Translations under genes and position numbers: made by a program
The notes under the pieces: model-generated
Told to the model about the DNA's origin: nothing
Databases searched by the model: none
Seen by the model: the letters and a program-made list of their open reading frames with translations, nothing else
Part shown: positions 13,056 to 21,154 of the stretch, in pieces
Numbering within the stretch: position 1 is the stretch's first letter
Layout of the letters: every line of letters starts with the position of its first letter
Virus record (IMG/VR): IMGVR_UViG_3300025324_000271
Coordinates: 1 to 22,783 of that record
From: a virus
Direction: 5' to 3' (one strand)
DNA: 22,783 nt

Positions 13056-13630
13056 AGCCTGTTTACGTCAGCTTCTACACGCCGGATTACGAGGATTGCG
13101 CGATTGATCTCATGATGTCTCTTGAAACGTTCGGGCTTTCAAGCGACGTGCAAGCTTTCAAGGATCTCGGGACGTGGCTCAAGAACTGCGCCGCCAAACC
13201 TAAATACATCTGGCAGATGATGTCGAAACATGAAGGACACCCTATCGTATGGATAGACGCCGACGCCGTAGTGAGGAGAAGGCCTGAGCTTTTCGATTCC
13301 ATGGAAGCCGATTTAGGCGTGGTGCGCTATGAATGGCCAGCTCCGAAACGTGTTGAGATTCTTAGCGGAACTGTATACGTCGCGAACAACATCAAAGCTC
13401 ATCGGCTTGTCGATGCGTGGATCGAGGAATGCGCCGACAAGCCGGATATCTGGGATCAGAAGTGCCTTGAAAATGCGATGGAGCGCATCGAGGAAAAGGT
13501 CAAGGTAACTTATCTTCCGATCAGCTACGCATTCATTTCGGACACGCATCGTAAAAAATTTCCAGGAGTCGAGCCTGTGATCGAGCATTTTCAGCGTTCA
13601 CGCAGGACGAGATCCAAGAGAATCGTATGA
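13052..13630 (+). CDS. GT-A-fold glycosyltransferase
   Basis: A 192-aa protein opening MKPVYVSFYTPDYEDCA, with PIVWIDADAVVRRRPELF containing a DxD motif (D69-A-D71), the metal and nucleotide-sugar site of GT-A enzymes. The later VANNIKAHRLVDAWIEECADKPDIWDQKCLENAM region resembles the acceptor-side helices of nucleotide-diphospho-sugar transferases. The start at 13052 is chosen for AGGGAAGGGG just upstream and the ATGA overlap. The longer frame from 12965 would run back over the previous gene. Donor and acceptor are unknown. Confidence 0.7.
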   Translation: MKPVYVSFYTPDYEDCAIDLMMSLETFGLSSDVQAFKDLGTWLKNCAAKPKYIWQMMSKHEGHPIVWIDADAVVRRRPELFDSMEADLGVVRYEWPAPKRVEILSGTVYVANNIKAHRLVDAWIEECADKPDIWDQKCLENAMERIEEKVKVTYLPISYAFISDTHRKKFPGVEPVIEHFQRSRRTRSKRIV

Positions 13631-14562
13631 GCCGAATTCTGATCACGGGCGGTGCTGGATTTCTAGGTTCGTCTTTGACGGAATTGCTCAAGACTATGAA
13701 TCATGAAATTCATTCTCTCTCTTCAAAAGACGGAGATTTAACGCTTTTTTCAGCAGCTGATTTACTTATCGGTATAGATAAACCTGACGTTGTCTTTCAC
13801 TTGGCTGCTCGCGTCGGAGGAATCGGGGCGAATCGAGCTCACGGAGCTAAATTCTGGCACGACAATCTATTGATGGGAATGAATGTCCTTGAAGCGTGTC
13901 GCATCCATGAGGTTTCGAAATTGATTCTTGTCGGTACGACATGCAGTTATCCTAGAATTCCAAAGACAATTCCTTTTATCGAGGAGGAAATCTTCGACGG
14001 CTATCCTGAAGAGACGAACGCGCCTTACGGAATCGCAAAACGCGCGTTGATTGCGGGCGCCCAAGCTTATGCGCGAGATTACGGAATGGACATCCGAGTT
14101 GCAATTCCTACAAATCTTTACGGTCCGCGGGATCATTTTGACCTTCAAAGTTCTCATGTGATTCCCGCCATGATGCGAAAGATGGATGAAGCGAAAAAGT
14201 CGGGCGAACCTGTCAAGCTATGGGGAAACGGATTGGCGACCAGGGATTTTCTCTACGTAGACGATTGCGTCAAAGGGCTTGTTTCGCTCATGGATTTCAA
14301 AAGAAACTTGGAAGGGATCGTGAATCTTGGTTCTGGCGTTGAAATCACCGTTGCGGACCTCGCCAAAAGAATAGCTGAAACGGTCGGATACGACGGATCG
14401 GTCATTTGGGATTGTTCGATGCCGAACGGACAACCGCGCAGGGTGCTTTCGACGAAGAGAGCGGAAGAATTGCTTTCATGGCGCGCATCGACACCGTTTG
14501 AATTGGGTCTTGCGAAAACTTATGCTTTCCATCTGGGTGGCGTTTCCAAGTTGCAATCCTGA
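13627..14562 (+). CDS. fcl: GDP-L-fucose synthase-like epimerase/reductase
   Basis: A 311-aa short-chain dehydrogenase/reductase. The NAD(P)-binding loop is GGAGFLG (8-14). The GDP-fucose synthase hallmarks follow: FHLAARVGGIGAN (57-69), GTTCSYP (103-109), and the catalytic YGIAK (Y134, K138). LYGPRDHF and the FLYVDDCVKGL segment complete the family pattern. The enzyme would convert GDP-4-keto-6-deoxy-mannose to GDP-L-fucose or a similar 6-deoxyhexose. The usual SSC before the catalytic Tyr is TTC here, a conservative change. No GDP-mannose dehydratase is visible, so the substrate would have to come from the host. Symbol given by family resemblance. Confidence 0.8.
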   Translation: MSRILITGGAGFLGSSLTELLKTMNHEIHSLSSKDGDLTLFSAADLLIGIDKPDVVFHLAARVGGIGANRAHGAKFWHDNLLMGMNVLEACRIHEVSKLILVGTTCSYPRIPKTIPFIEEEIFDGYPEETNAPYGIAKRALIAGAQAYARDYGMDIRVAIPTNLYGPRDHFDLQSSHVIPAMMRKMDEAKKSGEPVKLWGNGLATRDFLYVDDCVKGLVSLMDFKRNLEGIVNLGSGVEITVADLAKRIAETVGYDGSVIWDCSMPNGQPRRVLSTKRAEELLSWRASTPFELGLAKTYAFHLGGVSKLQS

Positions 14563-15178
14563 GCGTGCCTCTCAAGTTCGGGATGCGTGGCATATTCGAG
14601 GCTATTCTGTCGCCATTGCGTCCGAGAACGAGGATTGCTTGCGCTATGTGGAGCACGGGATTCTCGAAAAAGAATATCAAGGCTACTGGAAAACGTCGAA
14701 TCGGCTGTGTAAGGAACTTGTTGAACGTGGAGCGGATATCGTTGTGGTCGGGGCGGATGATATTTATTCAGACTTGAGATTATCGGCTCAGGATATAGGC
14801 GAGCAATTCACGAAGCGATTCCCTGATTTCTTCGGCGTGATGCAGCCGACGGGGGATGACCTTCAAGGAACGGATAAGATTTGCGGTTCACCTTGGATCG
14901 GAAAGGAATTCATCAATCAAGCCTACGGAGGGAAAGGTCCGTATCTAGACGAATTCTTTCAATTCTATGGCGACGAACTGATGTTCGAGGAGACAAAGCT
15001 CGCGTGCCTTTTGTGGCAGAATCCCGAAATCGTACAGAGACATGAGCATTGGACTCGCAAAGGTGGCCCGAATAAACTCGGGTATCAGGAACGAAATTCG
15101 AATCGTTGGTGGAATCACGATAGGGAGATTTTCATGAAACTGAAGGAATCCGGATTCAGGAAAATCGTAGATGGGTAA
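14522..15178 (+). CDS. Putative glycosyltransferase (GT-A-like)
   Basis: A 218-aa protein opening MLSIWVAFPSCNPERASQVRD. It has ADIVVVGADDIYSDL (71-85), whose GADD is the likely metal/donor site. Later acidic residues in the DELMFEETKLACLL segment could complete the active site. The pattern suits a small GT-A transferase, although weaker than its neighbours. The frame is open upstream to a TTG at 14498. ATG 14522 is preferred because a TTG start has no ribosome-binding site. The gene overlaps the epimerase by 41 nt, another sign of tight operon packing. Confidence 0.6.
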   Translation: MLSIWVAFPSCNPERASQVRDAWHIRGYSVAIASENEDCLRYVEHGILEKEYQGYWKTSNRLCKELVERGADIVVVGADDIYSDLRLSAQDIGEQFTKRFPDFFGVMQPTGDDLQGTDKICGSPWIGKEFINQAYGGKGPYLDEFFQFYGDELMFEETKLACLLWQNPEIVQRHEHWTRKGGPNKLGYQERNSNRWWNHDREIFMKLKESGFRKIVDG

Positions 15179-15920
15179 AACCATCTCGGTCTATTGGACT
15201 CTCTCCCCGAATTTCGGAGACGCGCTTGGTCCGTGGCTTGTCGAGCGCATGACCGGAAAGAAAGTAACGTATTGCGATCCTTCATGGGGGATCGAGCATT
15301 ACGTCGTAAGCGGTTCGATCTTGAATCATGCAAAGAAATCTTCCATCGTCTGGGGAGCTGGCGTGGCTGGAATGTGCGATGGAGTGGATTTCGATGTCAA
15401 AATCCTGTCCGTTCGTGGGCCTCTCTCCCGCGCGAAGGCTTTAGCGTCTAATGCCATATGTCCTTCCGTGTACGGAGATCCGGCGATTTTGCTCCCCGAA
15501 TATTTGAAACCGTCTTCTCGTGCTCACGCTCTCGGGATCGTGCCGCATTACGTGGACCAATATCGAACGTGGGGAAGATACGAAGGCAAAGCGCACATCA
15601 TCGACGTGCTTTCTCCGGTCGAAAAGTTCGTTCAGGAAGTCACGTCATGCGAAAGGATCATTTCGACTTCCCTGCATGGCTTGATCGTCGCGCACGCTTA
15701 CGGGATTCCAGCATTGTGGATGAAATTTTCAGATAGCATCTTGGGGGACGGGACCAAATATCGGGATTACTTTATGTCGGTGGGGATGGATACGTCCGTC
15801 CCTGTCGATGCGAGAGATAACGATCTGGACATTTTGAAAGTAAGCGGATTTGAGTTTCCCGCTTCCGGCGTTATTGAGATCATGTCTCGCAAGCTTCGTA
15901 AAGCGTGTCCCTTCCTATGA
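15171..15920 (+). CDS. Polysaccharide pyruvyl transferase (WcaK/AmsJ-like)
   Basis: A 249-aa protein matching the polysaccharide pyruvyl transferase family (PF04230). It has SPNFGDALGPWLVERMTGK at the N-terminus (12-30), SIVWGAGVAGM and VRGPLSRAKALASN centrally, VYGDPAILLPEY, and the conserved ISTSLHGLIVAHAYGIP segment with SLHG near 166-169. Such enzymes add a pyruvate ketal to a sugar using phosphoenolpyruvate and give a glycan negative charge. It overlaps the previous gene by 8 nt and the next by 4 nt. It is the strongest indication that the cluster builds or decorates a surface-type polysaccharide. Confidence 0.85.
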   Translation: MGKTISVYWTLSPNFGDALGPWLVERMTGKKVTYCDPSWGIEHYVVSGSILNHAKKSSIVWGAGVAGMCDGVDFDVKILSVRGPLSRAKALASNAICPSVYGDPAILLPEYLKPSSRAHALGIVPHYVDQYRTWGRYEGKAHIIDVLSPVEKFVQEVTSCERIISTSLHGLIVAHAYGIPALWMKFSDSILGDGTKYRDYFMSVGMDTSVPVDARDNDLDILKVSGFEFPASGVIEIMSRKLRKACPFL

Positions 15921-16675
15921 GATACGTCAGCTATTCGTTTTTCAGGCATGAGGCGTCGGCCTACGAGAGCGAGCGGGCGGGCGCCGCGCGCGGGAGATTC
16001 TTCGTCAACTATTTGCGGTCCCTTCCTCGAGCTCACTGGTCGGTCTATTCGGATTTGAAACTTGTCATTCATCACGACGAGCGCGTGAAAGAGTATCCGT
16101 ACTTCAAGGCGATTCAGGCGATGGAGCGTGAAGGATTGCTTGAGCTTGTTCCCATGGGGGAAGCCAAGACGCTTACGGGTTCGATGCTCTGGCGCATGAA
16201 AGCGATCTTCAGGAAAGATGCCGAAATCGTTTTGTGCAGGGATCTTGATTCCCTGTCCACGCCGAGAGAGCGTATCGCCGTTGAGCGATGGATCAACTCT
16301 GGAAAAGCGATTCACGTGATCCATGACAGCGTTTCCCATAGCGGCATCATGGGAGGCACTCTCGGCATTCGATGCTCGAAGTTCAAGGATCTTTTCCCAA
16401 CGTGGGAGCATATGCAGGGAAGCATCGAGAATACTTCCGTCGATTGGAACAAGCTGGGAAGCGATCAACGCTGGCTTGCCTGGAACGTGGAACCCGCGTT
16501 TTCAAGTTCCGAAATTCTCGTCAACACGAAAGAGATGATGGGGCCTAAAGAAGATCCGAGGGATTTGTTGTGTAATGGGGTCGGACTTGCTTTTCATGTG
16601 GAGCCCGTCGTGAAATATTATGATGAGCATGAACCCAACGAGAAGATCCTGAAATGCGAAAGAGGGTTGTCGTAA
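15917..16675 (+). CDS. Putative glycosyltransferase with RDLDS motif
   Basis: A 252-aa protein opening MRYVSYSFFRHEASAYESERA. It has AEIVLCRDLDSLSTPRE, with the R108-D-L-D111-S motif that is the metal site of a GT-A-type transferase. DQRWLAWNV further on is common in phage and host glycosyltransferases of the same kind. The start at 15917 follows the ATGA overlap; GTG 15905 would add four residues. Donor sugar is not predictable. Downstream, the ATG of the next gene lies 22 nt inside its end. Confidence 0.65.
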   Translation: MRYVSYSFFRHEASAYESERAGAARGRFFVNYLRSLPRAHWSVYSDLKLVIHHDERVKEYPYFKAIQAMEREGLLELVPMGEAKTLTGSMLWRMKAIFRKDAEIVLCRDLDSLSTPRERIAVERWINSGKAIHVIHDSVSHSGIMGGTLGIRCSKFKDLFPTWEHMQGSIENTSVDWNKLGSDQRWLAWNVEPAFSSSEILVNTKEMMGPKEDPRDLLCNGVGLAFHVEPVVKYYDEHEPNEKILKCERGLS

Positions 16676-17367
16676 GCTGTGGAGTCGGTGATCGTTACGA
16701 ACCGTATCTGGCTAGGTTGAAAGATACGGTTAAACGATTTTCCTCCATCCCGATATTCTCATGGTCTGAGGATTGGCCCATCGGAAGCCCGACTCATCGC
16801 GCGATGCACTACGCCTTCAAGATTCACGCCGTGAAATACGCGAAGGAAAGCGGATACGATTCGGTCTTGTGGCTCGATGCGGCTTCCTACGCGACGGGCC
16901 CGATTGAGCCCGTCTTTGAGAGGATCGAACGGGATGGATATTTTTTGAGTACAGGCGTGGACATACTTGGACAATGGATTTCGGATCGTGCGCTTTCTCA
17001 CTACGGATTCACCAGGGATCAAGCGATGCACTGGAAATTGCCTGCGGGCTGCATCGTGGGACTTGATTTCCAGCACGTTCTCGGACGCGCTTTCTTTTGG
17101 GAATGGTTTGAGGCGTCCAAAACTGGGCTTTTCTGGAGTTTCCATAGCGAGCACGCACCGGATCGGATGACTTCGCTTTATTCTGACGGACCGACCAAGG
17201 AAGCGATTTCATCCGATCCGCGTTGTTTGGGGCATCGTTCGGACGAAGCGTGTTTCGGCCTCATGATGAAATGTTTCGGCATGAAGCCGACACCGATAGG
17301 GGATTTATTCGAGGGCGGATTGGCGAAAACGGTTAACGGATGCATTCGTTCAGGGTACGATTTGTGA
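16654..17367 (+). CDS. Putative glycosyltransferase with WLDAAS site
   Basis: A 237-aa protein. MRKRVVVSCGVGDRYEPYLARL opens a nucleotide-sugar-transferase-like first strand and helix, and DSVLWLDAASYA (69-80) replaces the typical DxD with D75-A-A. PAGCIVGLDFQHVLGRAFFWEWFEA and HRSDEACFGLMM resemble acceptor-side motifs of similar enzymes. It is likely a GT-A-fold transferase, possibly with altered metal dependence. It overlaps the preceding gene by 22 nt and the next by 4 nt (GTGA). Confidence 0.55.
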   Translation: MRKRVVVSCGVGDRYEPYLARLKDTVKRFSSIPIFSWSEDWPIGSPTHRAMHYAFKIHAVKYAKESGYDSVLWLDAASYATGPIEPVFERIERDGYFLSTGVDILGQWISDRALSHYGFTRDQAMHWKLPAGCIVGLDFQHVLGRAFFWEWFEASKTGLFWSFHSEHAPDRMTSLYSDGPTKEAISSDPRCLGHRSDEACFGLMMKCFGMKPTPIGDLFEGGLAKTVNGCIRSGYDL

Positions 17368-17969
17368 TCGAAATCGTAGATCAGCATTCGGTAAGGACGG
17401 ATTTGATCTCTTCCGGCGATTGGGTGCTCGATGCCGGCGCCAGAGGATTCAGGTTCGCTTCATGGTTTGCGGACAAGAATGTCAATGTGCTTGCACTCGA
17501 TCCCGATCCGGACGTGAAAGCTCCCATGATCGGATTCGTCACGTTCAGGCCTTACGCGCTTTCTAAAGAAACGTCATTCCAGATGCTCGCAAGATACAAA
17601 GATGCGGAGGCGAATCATCTTGTTTGCGTGAAAGTTCCCGGAAGCTCGGTAAAAGAGAACGTCAAAGTCCATGCGTGGTCCATCGGCGATCTTATGGAAA
17701 CGCTTTTCGTCGAAAGTTTCGCGTGCGTCAAACTCAACATCGAGGGAGCGGAATACGAGATTCTAGAAAATTGGCCTGGACCGATTGCGAAGCAGATCGC
17801 CGTTTCGTTCCATGACCATACGGGTGCGAATCCTGAAGGCGAAGCAAGATACGGACGCATCCTGAATCGTCTTGGTCAGTGGTACGATGTGGCACGCCAC
17901 GTAAAAGACTCGCGCTATTGTGCTGGAGAGAACTACTGGGATTCTCTTTTCGTCCTGAAGGGGCTTTGA
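17364..17969 (+). CDS. FkbM-family SAM methyltransferase
   Basis: A 201-aa methyltransferase. The SAM-binding motif WVLDAGARGFRFASWFAD lies near the N-terminus (20-37), and CVKLNIEGAEYEILENW is the FkbM-type motif that follows. These enzymes usually O-methylate sugars in surface glycans. The GTG at 17364 is preferred because it makes the 4-nt GTGA overlap typical of this cluster and has CAGGG 7-8 nt upstream. ATG 17340 would add eight residues and a 28-nt overlap, so the start is not certain. Confidence 0.75.
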   Translation: MIEIVDQHSVRTDLISSGDWVLDAGARGFRFASWFADKNVNVLALDPDPDVKAPMIGFVTFRPYALSKETSFQMLARYKDAEANHLVCVKVPGSSVKENVKVHAWSIGDLMETLFVESFACVKLNIEGAEYEILENWPGPIAKQIAVSFHDHTGANPEGEARYGRILNRLGQWYDVARHVKDSRYCAGENYWDSLFVLKGL

Positions 17970-17970
17970 G

Positions 17971-18837
17971 ATGCGTCGATGGGTGGCGATAGGATGCAGC
18001 ACGGTACATGATTACGCTGCTTTTCTGCCCTTGGCGGGGCTTCTTTGGCGCAACCGAATCGGATACGAACCGATCTTCTACTTGATCGGCGATAACAAGA
18101 TATGGGGGACAGGGCATCCTAAAGTAGTCTTCGACGCGCTTGGGAAGTTTTCTTTCCTGATGGGATTCGTCGAGCAAGAAAAAGGAATCGAGGATGCCAC
18201 GATGTCGCAGTCAATCAGGCTCTATGCGGCGGCGGCGCCTTATCTTGATTCAAACGATCTCCTTATTCCTTCCGATGCCGATTTGTTGCCGCTCAATCGT
18301 GAATTCTACTATCAGCATAACGTGGAACGTTATCCGATCGCCAGCTATTACGCAAACGGTTACGACGAAAGCATGACTCATCTTCCCTCTTGTCATGTAA
18401 GCGCGCACGTGGAAACGTGGAGAGAATTCATGAATCTGAATGGATCGTCGCCTAGAGAATCCATGCTCAAAGGATTCGAGGAAAGAAATCTCAAGGCGAA
18501 GATCAAGGCGAAAGAGGAGAATCCTCAGGCGAATTGGGGTCACGTTTGGTTCGAGGATGAATTCAATCTGAGTGCGCGCGTGAGGGCTTCTAAGTTTCAT
18601 CCCGATGGGCTTCAACTCATCAGGCGCGAAGGTCAGCCGCCTCGGGACAGGATTGATCGTTCATGTTGGCCGGCATCCTACAACGTGCTCAACTACTCGG
18701 ATTGTCATAGTCTCCGTCCGATGTGGAGCGATGAAAACTGGGCGAGGATTCGACCTATTTTCGAACAAACGATGCCGAGCATTCTTGATTGGGCGGATCA
18801 ATACAGATTGGATTTCAAGAAAGCGATGGGATTCTGA
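17971..18837 (+). CDS. Putative glycosyltransferase with SDADLL motif
   Basis: A 288-aa protein opening MRRWVAIGCSTVHDYAAFLP, with NDLLIPSDADLLPL (95-108) containing a D102-A-D104 DxD site. GHVWFEDEFNLSARV and the middle SCHVSAHVETWREFM segment suggest an acceptor-binding half. It is one of several divergent GT-A-like proteins in this block. It begins one base after the methyltransferase stop and ends one base before the next start. No signal peptide or membrane segment is visible, as for all genes of the block. Confidence 0.65.
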   Translation: MRRWVAIGCSTVHDYAAFLPLAGLLWRNRIGYEPIFYLIGDNKIWGTGHPKVVFDALGKFSFLMGFVEQEKGIEDATMSQSIRLYAAAAPYLDSNDLLIPSDADLLPLNREFYYQHNVERYPIASYYANGYDESMTHLPSCHVSAHVETWREFMNLNGSSPRESMLKGFEERNLKAKIKAKEENPQANWGHVWFEDEFNLSARVRASKFHPDGLQLIRREGQPPRDRIDRSCWPASYNVLNYSDCHSLRPMWSDENWARIRPIFEQTMPSILDWADQYRLDFKKAMGF

Positions 18838-18838
18838 A

Positions 18839-19360
18839 ATGGGCTTCGACATCTATGGGACGCATCTTCCGGCCCTTATGGCCGCTGTTGCATCTACAGA
18901 GGGCCCGATTTTGGAATGCGGAGCGGGAGATTATTCGACTCCGATTCTTCATGAGATTGCGAATCAGTCGGGTAGGTTTCTTGTCACACTCGAAACGGAT
19001 GCGAAATGGCTTTCAAAATTTCAGGATTTGAGCGGCGACCTTCATAAGATCATTCTTGTGAAGAATTGGACTGACGAAAGGATCATTGACAAGGAATGGA
19101 GCGTCGCGTTGATCGACCACGCACCAGGCGAGCGGAGAATAGAGGAGATCAGGAGGCTTGCCGATCTCGCTACGTTCATCGTCGTTCATGACACGGAAAC
19201 GGATTACGCCACGGGTGCGAATTACGGATATGAGCCCGTGTTCTCCAGATTCAAGTTCAGGACGGATTACCGGCGCTACCGACCTTATACGACTGTCGTC
19301 TCGAATTTCAGAAAGTTGGGATTGAATGACCGTCAGTGGAAGCCGGAGGATAACGGATGA
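18839..19360 (+). CDS. Small SAM-dependent methyltransferase-like protein
   Basis: A 173-aa protein with PILECGAGDYSTPIL (23-37), an ExGxGxxST loop typical of class I methyltransferases, and WSVALIDHAPGERRIEEIRRL further on that fits motif IV and a following helix. IVVHDTETDYA resembles the end of such domains. The start at ATG 18839 lies one base after the previous stop. A longer frame from 18605 would run back over that gene and is not used. Substrate is not known; a sugar O-methylation is likely from context. Confidence 0.65.
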   Translation: MGFDIYGTHLPALMAAVASTEGPILECGAGDYSTPILHEIANQSGRFLVTLETDAKWLSKFQDLSGDLHKIILVKNWTDERIIDKEWSVALIDHAPGERRIEEIRRLADLATFIVVHDTETDYATGANYGYEPVFSRFKFRTDYRRYRPYTTVVSNFRKLGLNDRQWKPEDNG

Positions 19361-20310
19361 GGATACTTGTCACGGGCGGCAGCGGCTTCATCGGTTCCCA
19401 TCTGGTTCACCGTCTTCTTTCGGATGGAGATGAAGTTTCCGTCATGACGCGATACAACGCAGTCGTAAAGAACGAACGCCTTGCGGATGTATGGGGAGAC
19501 ATTCAGGTTGTCGAAGCGGATCTGAGGAATCTGGAGTCTCTTTGTTCCGTGATGGCGGATGCGAAGCCGGAGGCGATTTTCCATCTTGCCGCCTATAATC
19601 ACGTGGGTCAGAGTTTCACGCACTATCAGGAATGTTTCGACGTGAACGCGAAAGGTACGGCGAATCTTCTTCACGCATCCAAATCCAGCCATCCCGTTTT
19701 CGTATACATGAGCACTTCGGAAGTTTACGGCTATCAGGAAGAGTGCCCGTTTCATGAACGGTTCGCTCCCGAGCCCATCTCTCCATATGCCATTACGAAG
19801 TATGCGGGAGAGCTTTATTGTCGCATGAAGCAATTGATGGAAACGGCGGATGTCAGGATCGTCCGATGCTTCAACACTTACGGACCTTGGCAATCCGAAA
19901 AAGCGATCATCCCGGACATCATCGGGAAATGCCTGAGAGGGGAAGAAATCAGATGCACCGAAGGGAAGCAGACGAGGGAATTCAACTTCGTGGACGATAT
20001 CGTTGATGGGCTCGTTCTTGCTTTGATGGCGAAACCGTTTGACGGCCCCGTCAACATCGGTTGCGGCGTTGAAACTCCGATCCGTTCTCTTGTCGAGAAA
20101 ATAGCCGAATTGACCGGTGCGGCGGATCAATTGAAAATCGGAGCTATTGGGTATCGACCTACCGAAATCTGGCGCATGGCTGCGGATGTTTCCCTTGCGA
20201 AGAATCTGTTCGACTACGCGCCGTCTGTTTCTCTCGATGAAGGTATGAAACGAACGGTTGAATGGTTCAGGGAGAGGCATGAGAATAGTCGGCTTGATGC
20301 TCGCGCGTAA
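19357..20310 (+). CDS. NAD-dependent sugar epimerase/dehydratase
   Basis: A 317-aa extended SDR enzyme. NAD-binding GGSGFIG is at 7-13 and FHLAAYNHVGQS at 75-86. STSEVYG (119-125) is followed by the catalytic YAITK (Y144, K148). RCFNTYGPWQ and REFNFVDDIVDGL complete the pattern. It belongs with nucleotide-sugar 4,6-dehydratases or 4-epimerases. The STSEVYG core is close to dTDP-glucose 4,6-dehydratases, while the usual TDE triad is absent, so 4-epimerase activity is equally possible. It is linked to the previous gene by an ATGA overlap and makes the second sugar-nucleotide enzyme of the block. Confidence 0.8.
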   Translation: MRILVTGGSGFIGSHLVHRLLSDGDEVSVMTRYNAVVKNERLADVWGDIQVVEADLRNLESLCSVMADAKPEAIFHLAAYNHVGQSFTHYQECFDVNAKGTANLLHASKSSHPVFVYMSTSEVYGYQEECPFHERFAPEPISPYAITKYAGELYCRMKQLMETADVRIVRCFNTYGPWQSEKAIIPDIIGKCLRGEEIRCTEGKQTREFNFVDDIVDGLVLALMAKPFDGPVNIGCGVETPIRSLVEKIAELTGAADQLKIGAIGYRPTEIWRMAADVSLAKNLFDYAPSVSLDEGMKRTVEWFRERHENSRLDARA

Positions 20311-21154
20311 CGAATCGTGGGTGATCGGCTGCTCCTTGAGAGCGGCTCTTCGCTGGTGCGATTCCGTTCTCGTTGCGCTTCATGCGTGCATCGACGAAAC
20401 GCAAAGGATCGTGTCGCAAATTTCGAAAGAGTCGAACAGAAGGGTAGCTTTCTATAGCATCAAGGATTCGGGCCAATGGGATGAAATGCATGTCCGTCAG
20501 CGGCAGCTCGAGATAGGCCGGCGCGTGATGGGGGGAACCCATTTTGCAATCGTCGATGCGGACGAGATCCTGAGCCATAACTTGCTGGATCACGTTCGCC
20601 CATGGTTTGAGCAACTCGAAACGCGGCAGCTGATTGACCTTCCGATGATCCCGGCATGGAGATCGCTGGATCAATACCGTGATGATTTTTCGGTATGGTC
20701 CCGCGGGTGGATTACCGCAGGATTCAAGGATGCACCGGATCTATGCTGGAAACCCAAGGACCAGAATTACCATCATCATAATCGGCCTCCTCAGGGAACG
20801 TTACCGAATCGTTTGAAACCGATCCATCATGGGGAAGGTGGAGTGTTCCATCTTCAATTCGCGGCGTGGGAGCGATTGAAAGCGAAACATCGACATTACA
20901 AGATGATGGAGCGTCTTCGCTGGCCGGATCGTGAAACCGTCGAGCAAGTGGATCGGAAATATTCACAAGCTCTTGATGAAACGGACATCAAGACTTCCCT
21001 TTGCCCGAGGAAATGGTGGGGAGACTACGAAAAGAATCTCGTTCGATTGAGTCATAAATCGTGGTATGAAGATGAATGCGTGAAATTGTGGAAGGAGAAC
21101 GGGCCCGAACCGTTCAAAGGCCTGAATCTATGGGGGTTCCCTGATGCCCATTAA
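20279..21154 (+). CDS. Family 2-like glycosyltransferase
   Basis: A 291-aa protein opening MRIVGLMLARNESWVIGCSLRAAL, the first strand and Asn-Glu-Ser region of GT2 enzymes ('vrNE'). FAIVDADEILSHNLL (89-103) has D93-A-D95 as the metal site. GEGGVFHLQFAAWERLKAKHRHYKMM, with its conserved HLQF.SW-like segment, is typical of this type. The start at ATG 20279 has GGGAGAGG just upstream; the alternative at 20258 is inside the epimerase. It overlaps the epimerase by 32 nt and the head gene by 11 nt, tying the cluster to the structural genes. Confidence 0.8.
   Translation: MRIVGLMLARNESWVIGCSLRAALRWCDSVLVALHACIDETQRIVSQISKESNRRVAFYSIKDSGQWDEMHVRQRQLEIGRRVMGGTHFAIVDADEILSHNLLDHVRPWFEQLETRQLIDLPMIPAWRSLDQYRDDFSVWSRGWITAGFKDAPDLCWKPKDQNYHHHNRPPQGTLPNRLKPIHHGEGGVFHLQFAAWERLKAKHRHYKMMERLRWPDRETVEQVDRKYSQALDETDIKTSLCPRKWWGDYEKNLVRLSHKSWYEDECVKLWKENGPEPFKGLNLWGFPDAH

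Noticed and set aside
15767-16468. 233-aa leftward ORF within the glycan cluster
   Set aside because: Antisense shadow without motifs, spanning two coupled sense genes.
18605-18838. N-terminal extension of the small methyltransferase
   Set aside because: It overlaps the preceding glycosyltransferase; the methyltransferase pattern begins after ATG 18839.
19333-20280. 315-aa leftward ORF in the epimerase gene
   Set aside because: Long, but lacking any domain signature; Arg/Phe-rich composition typical of antisense shadows in this base composition.
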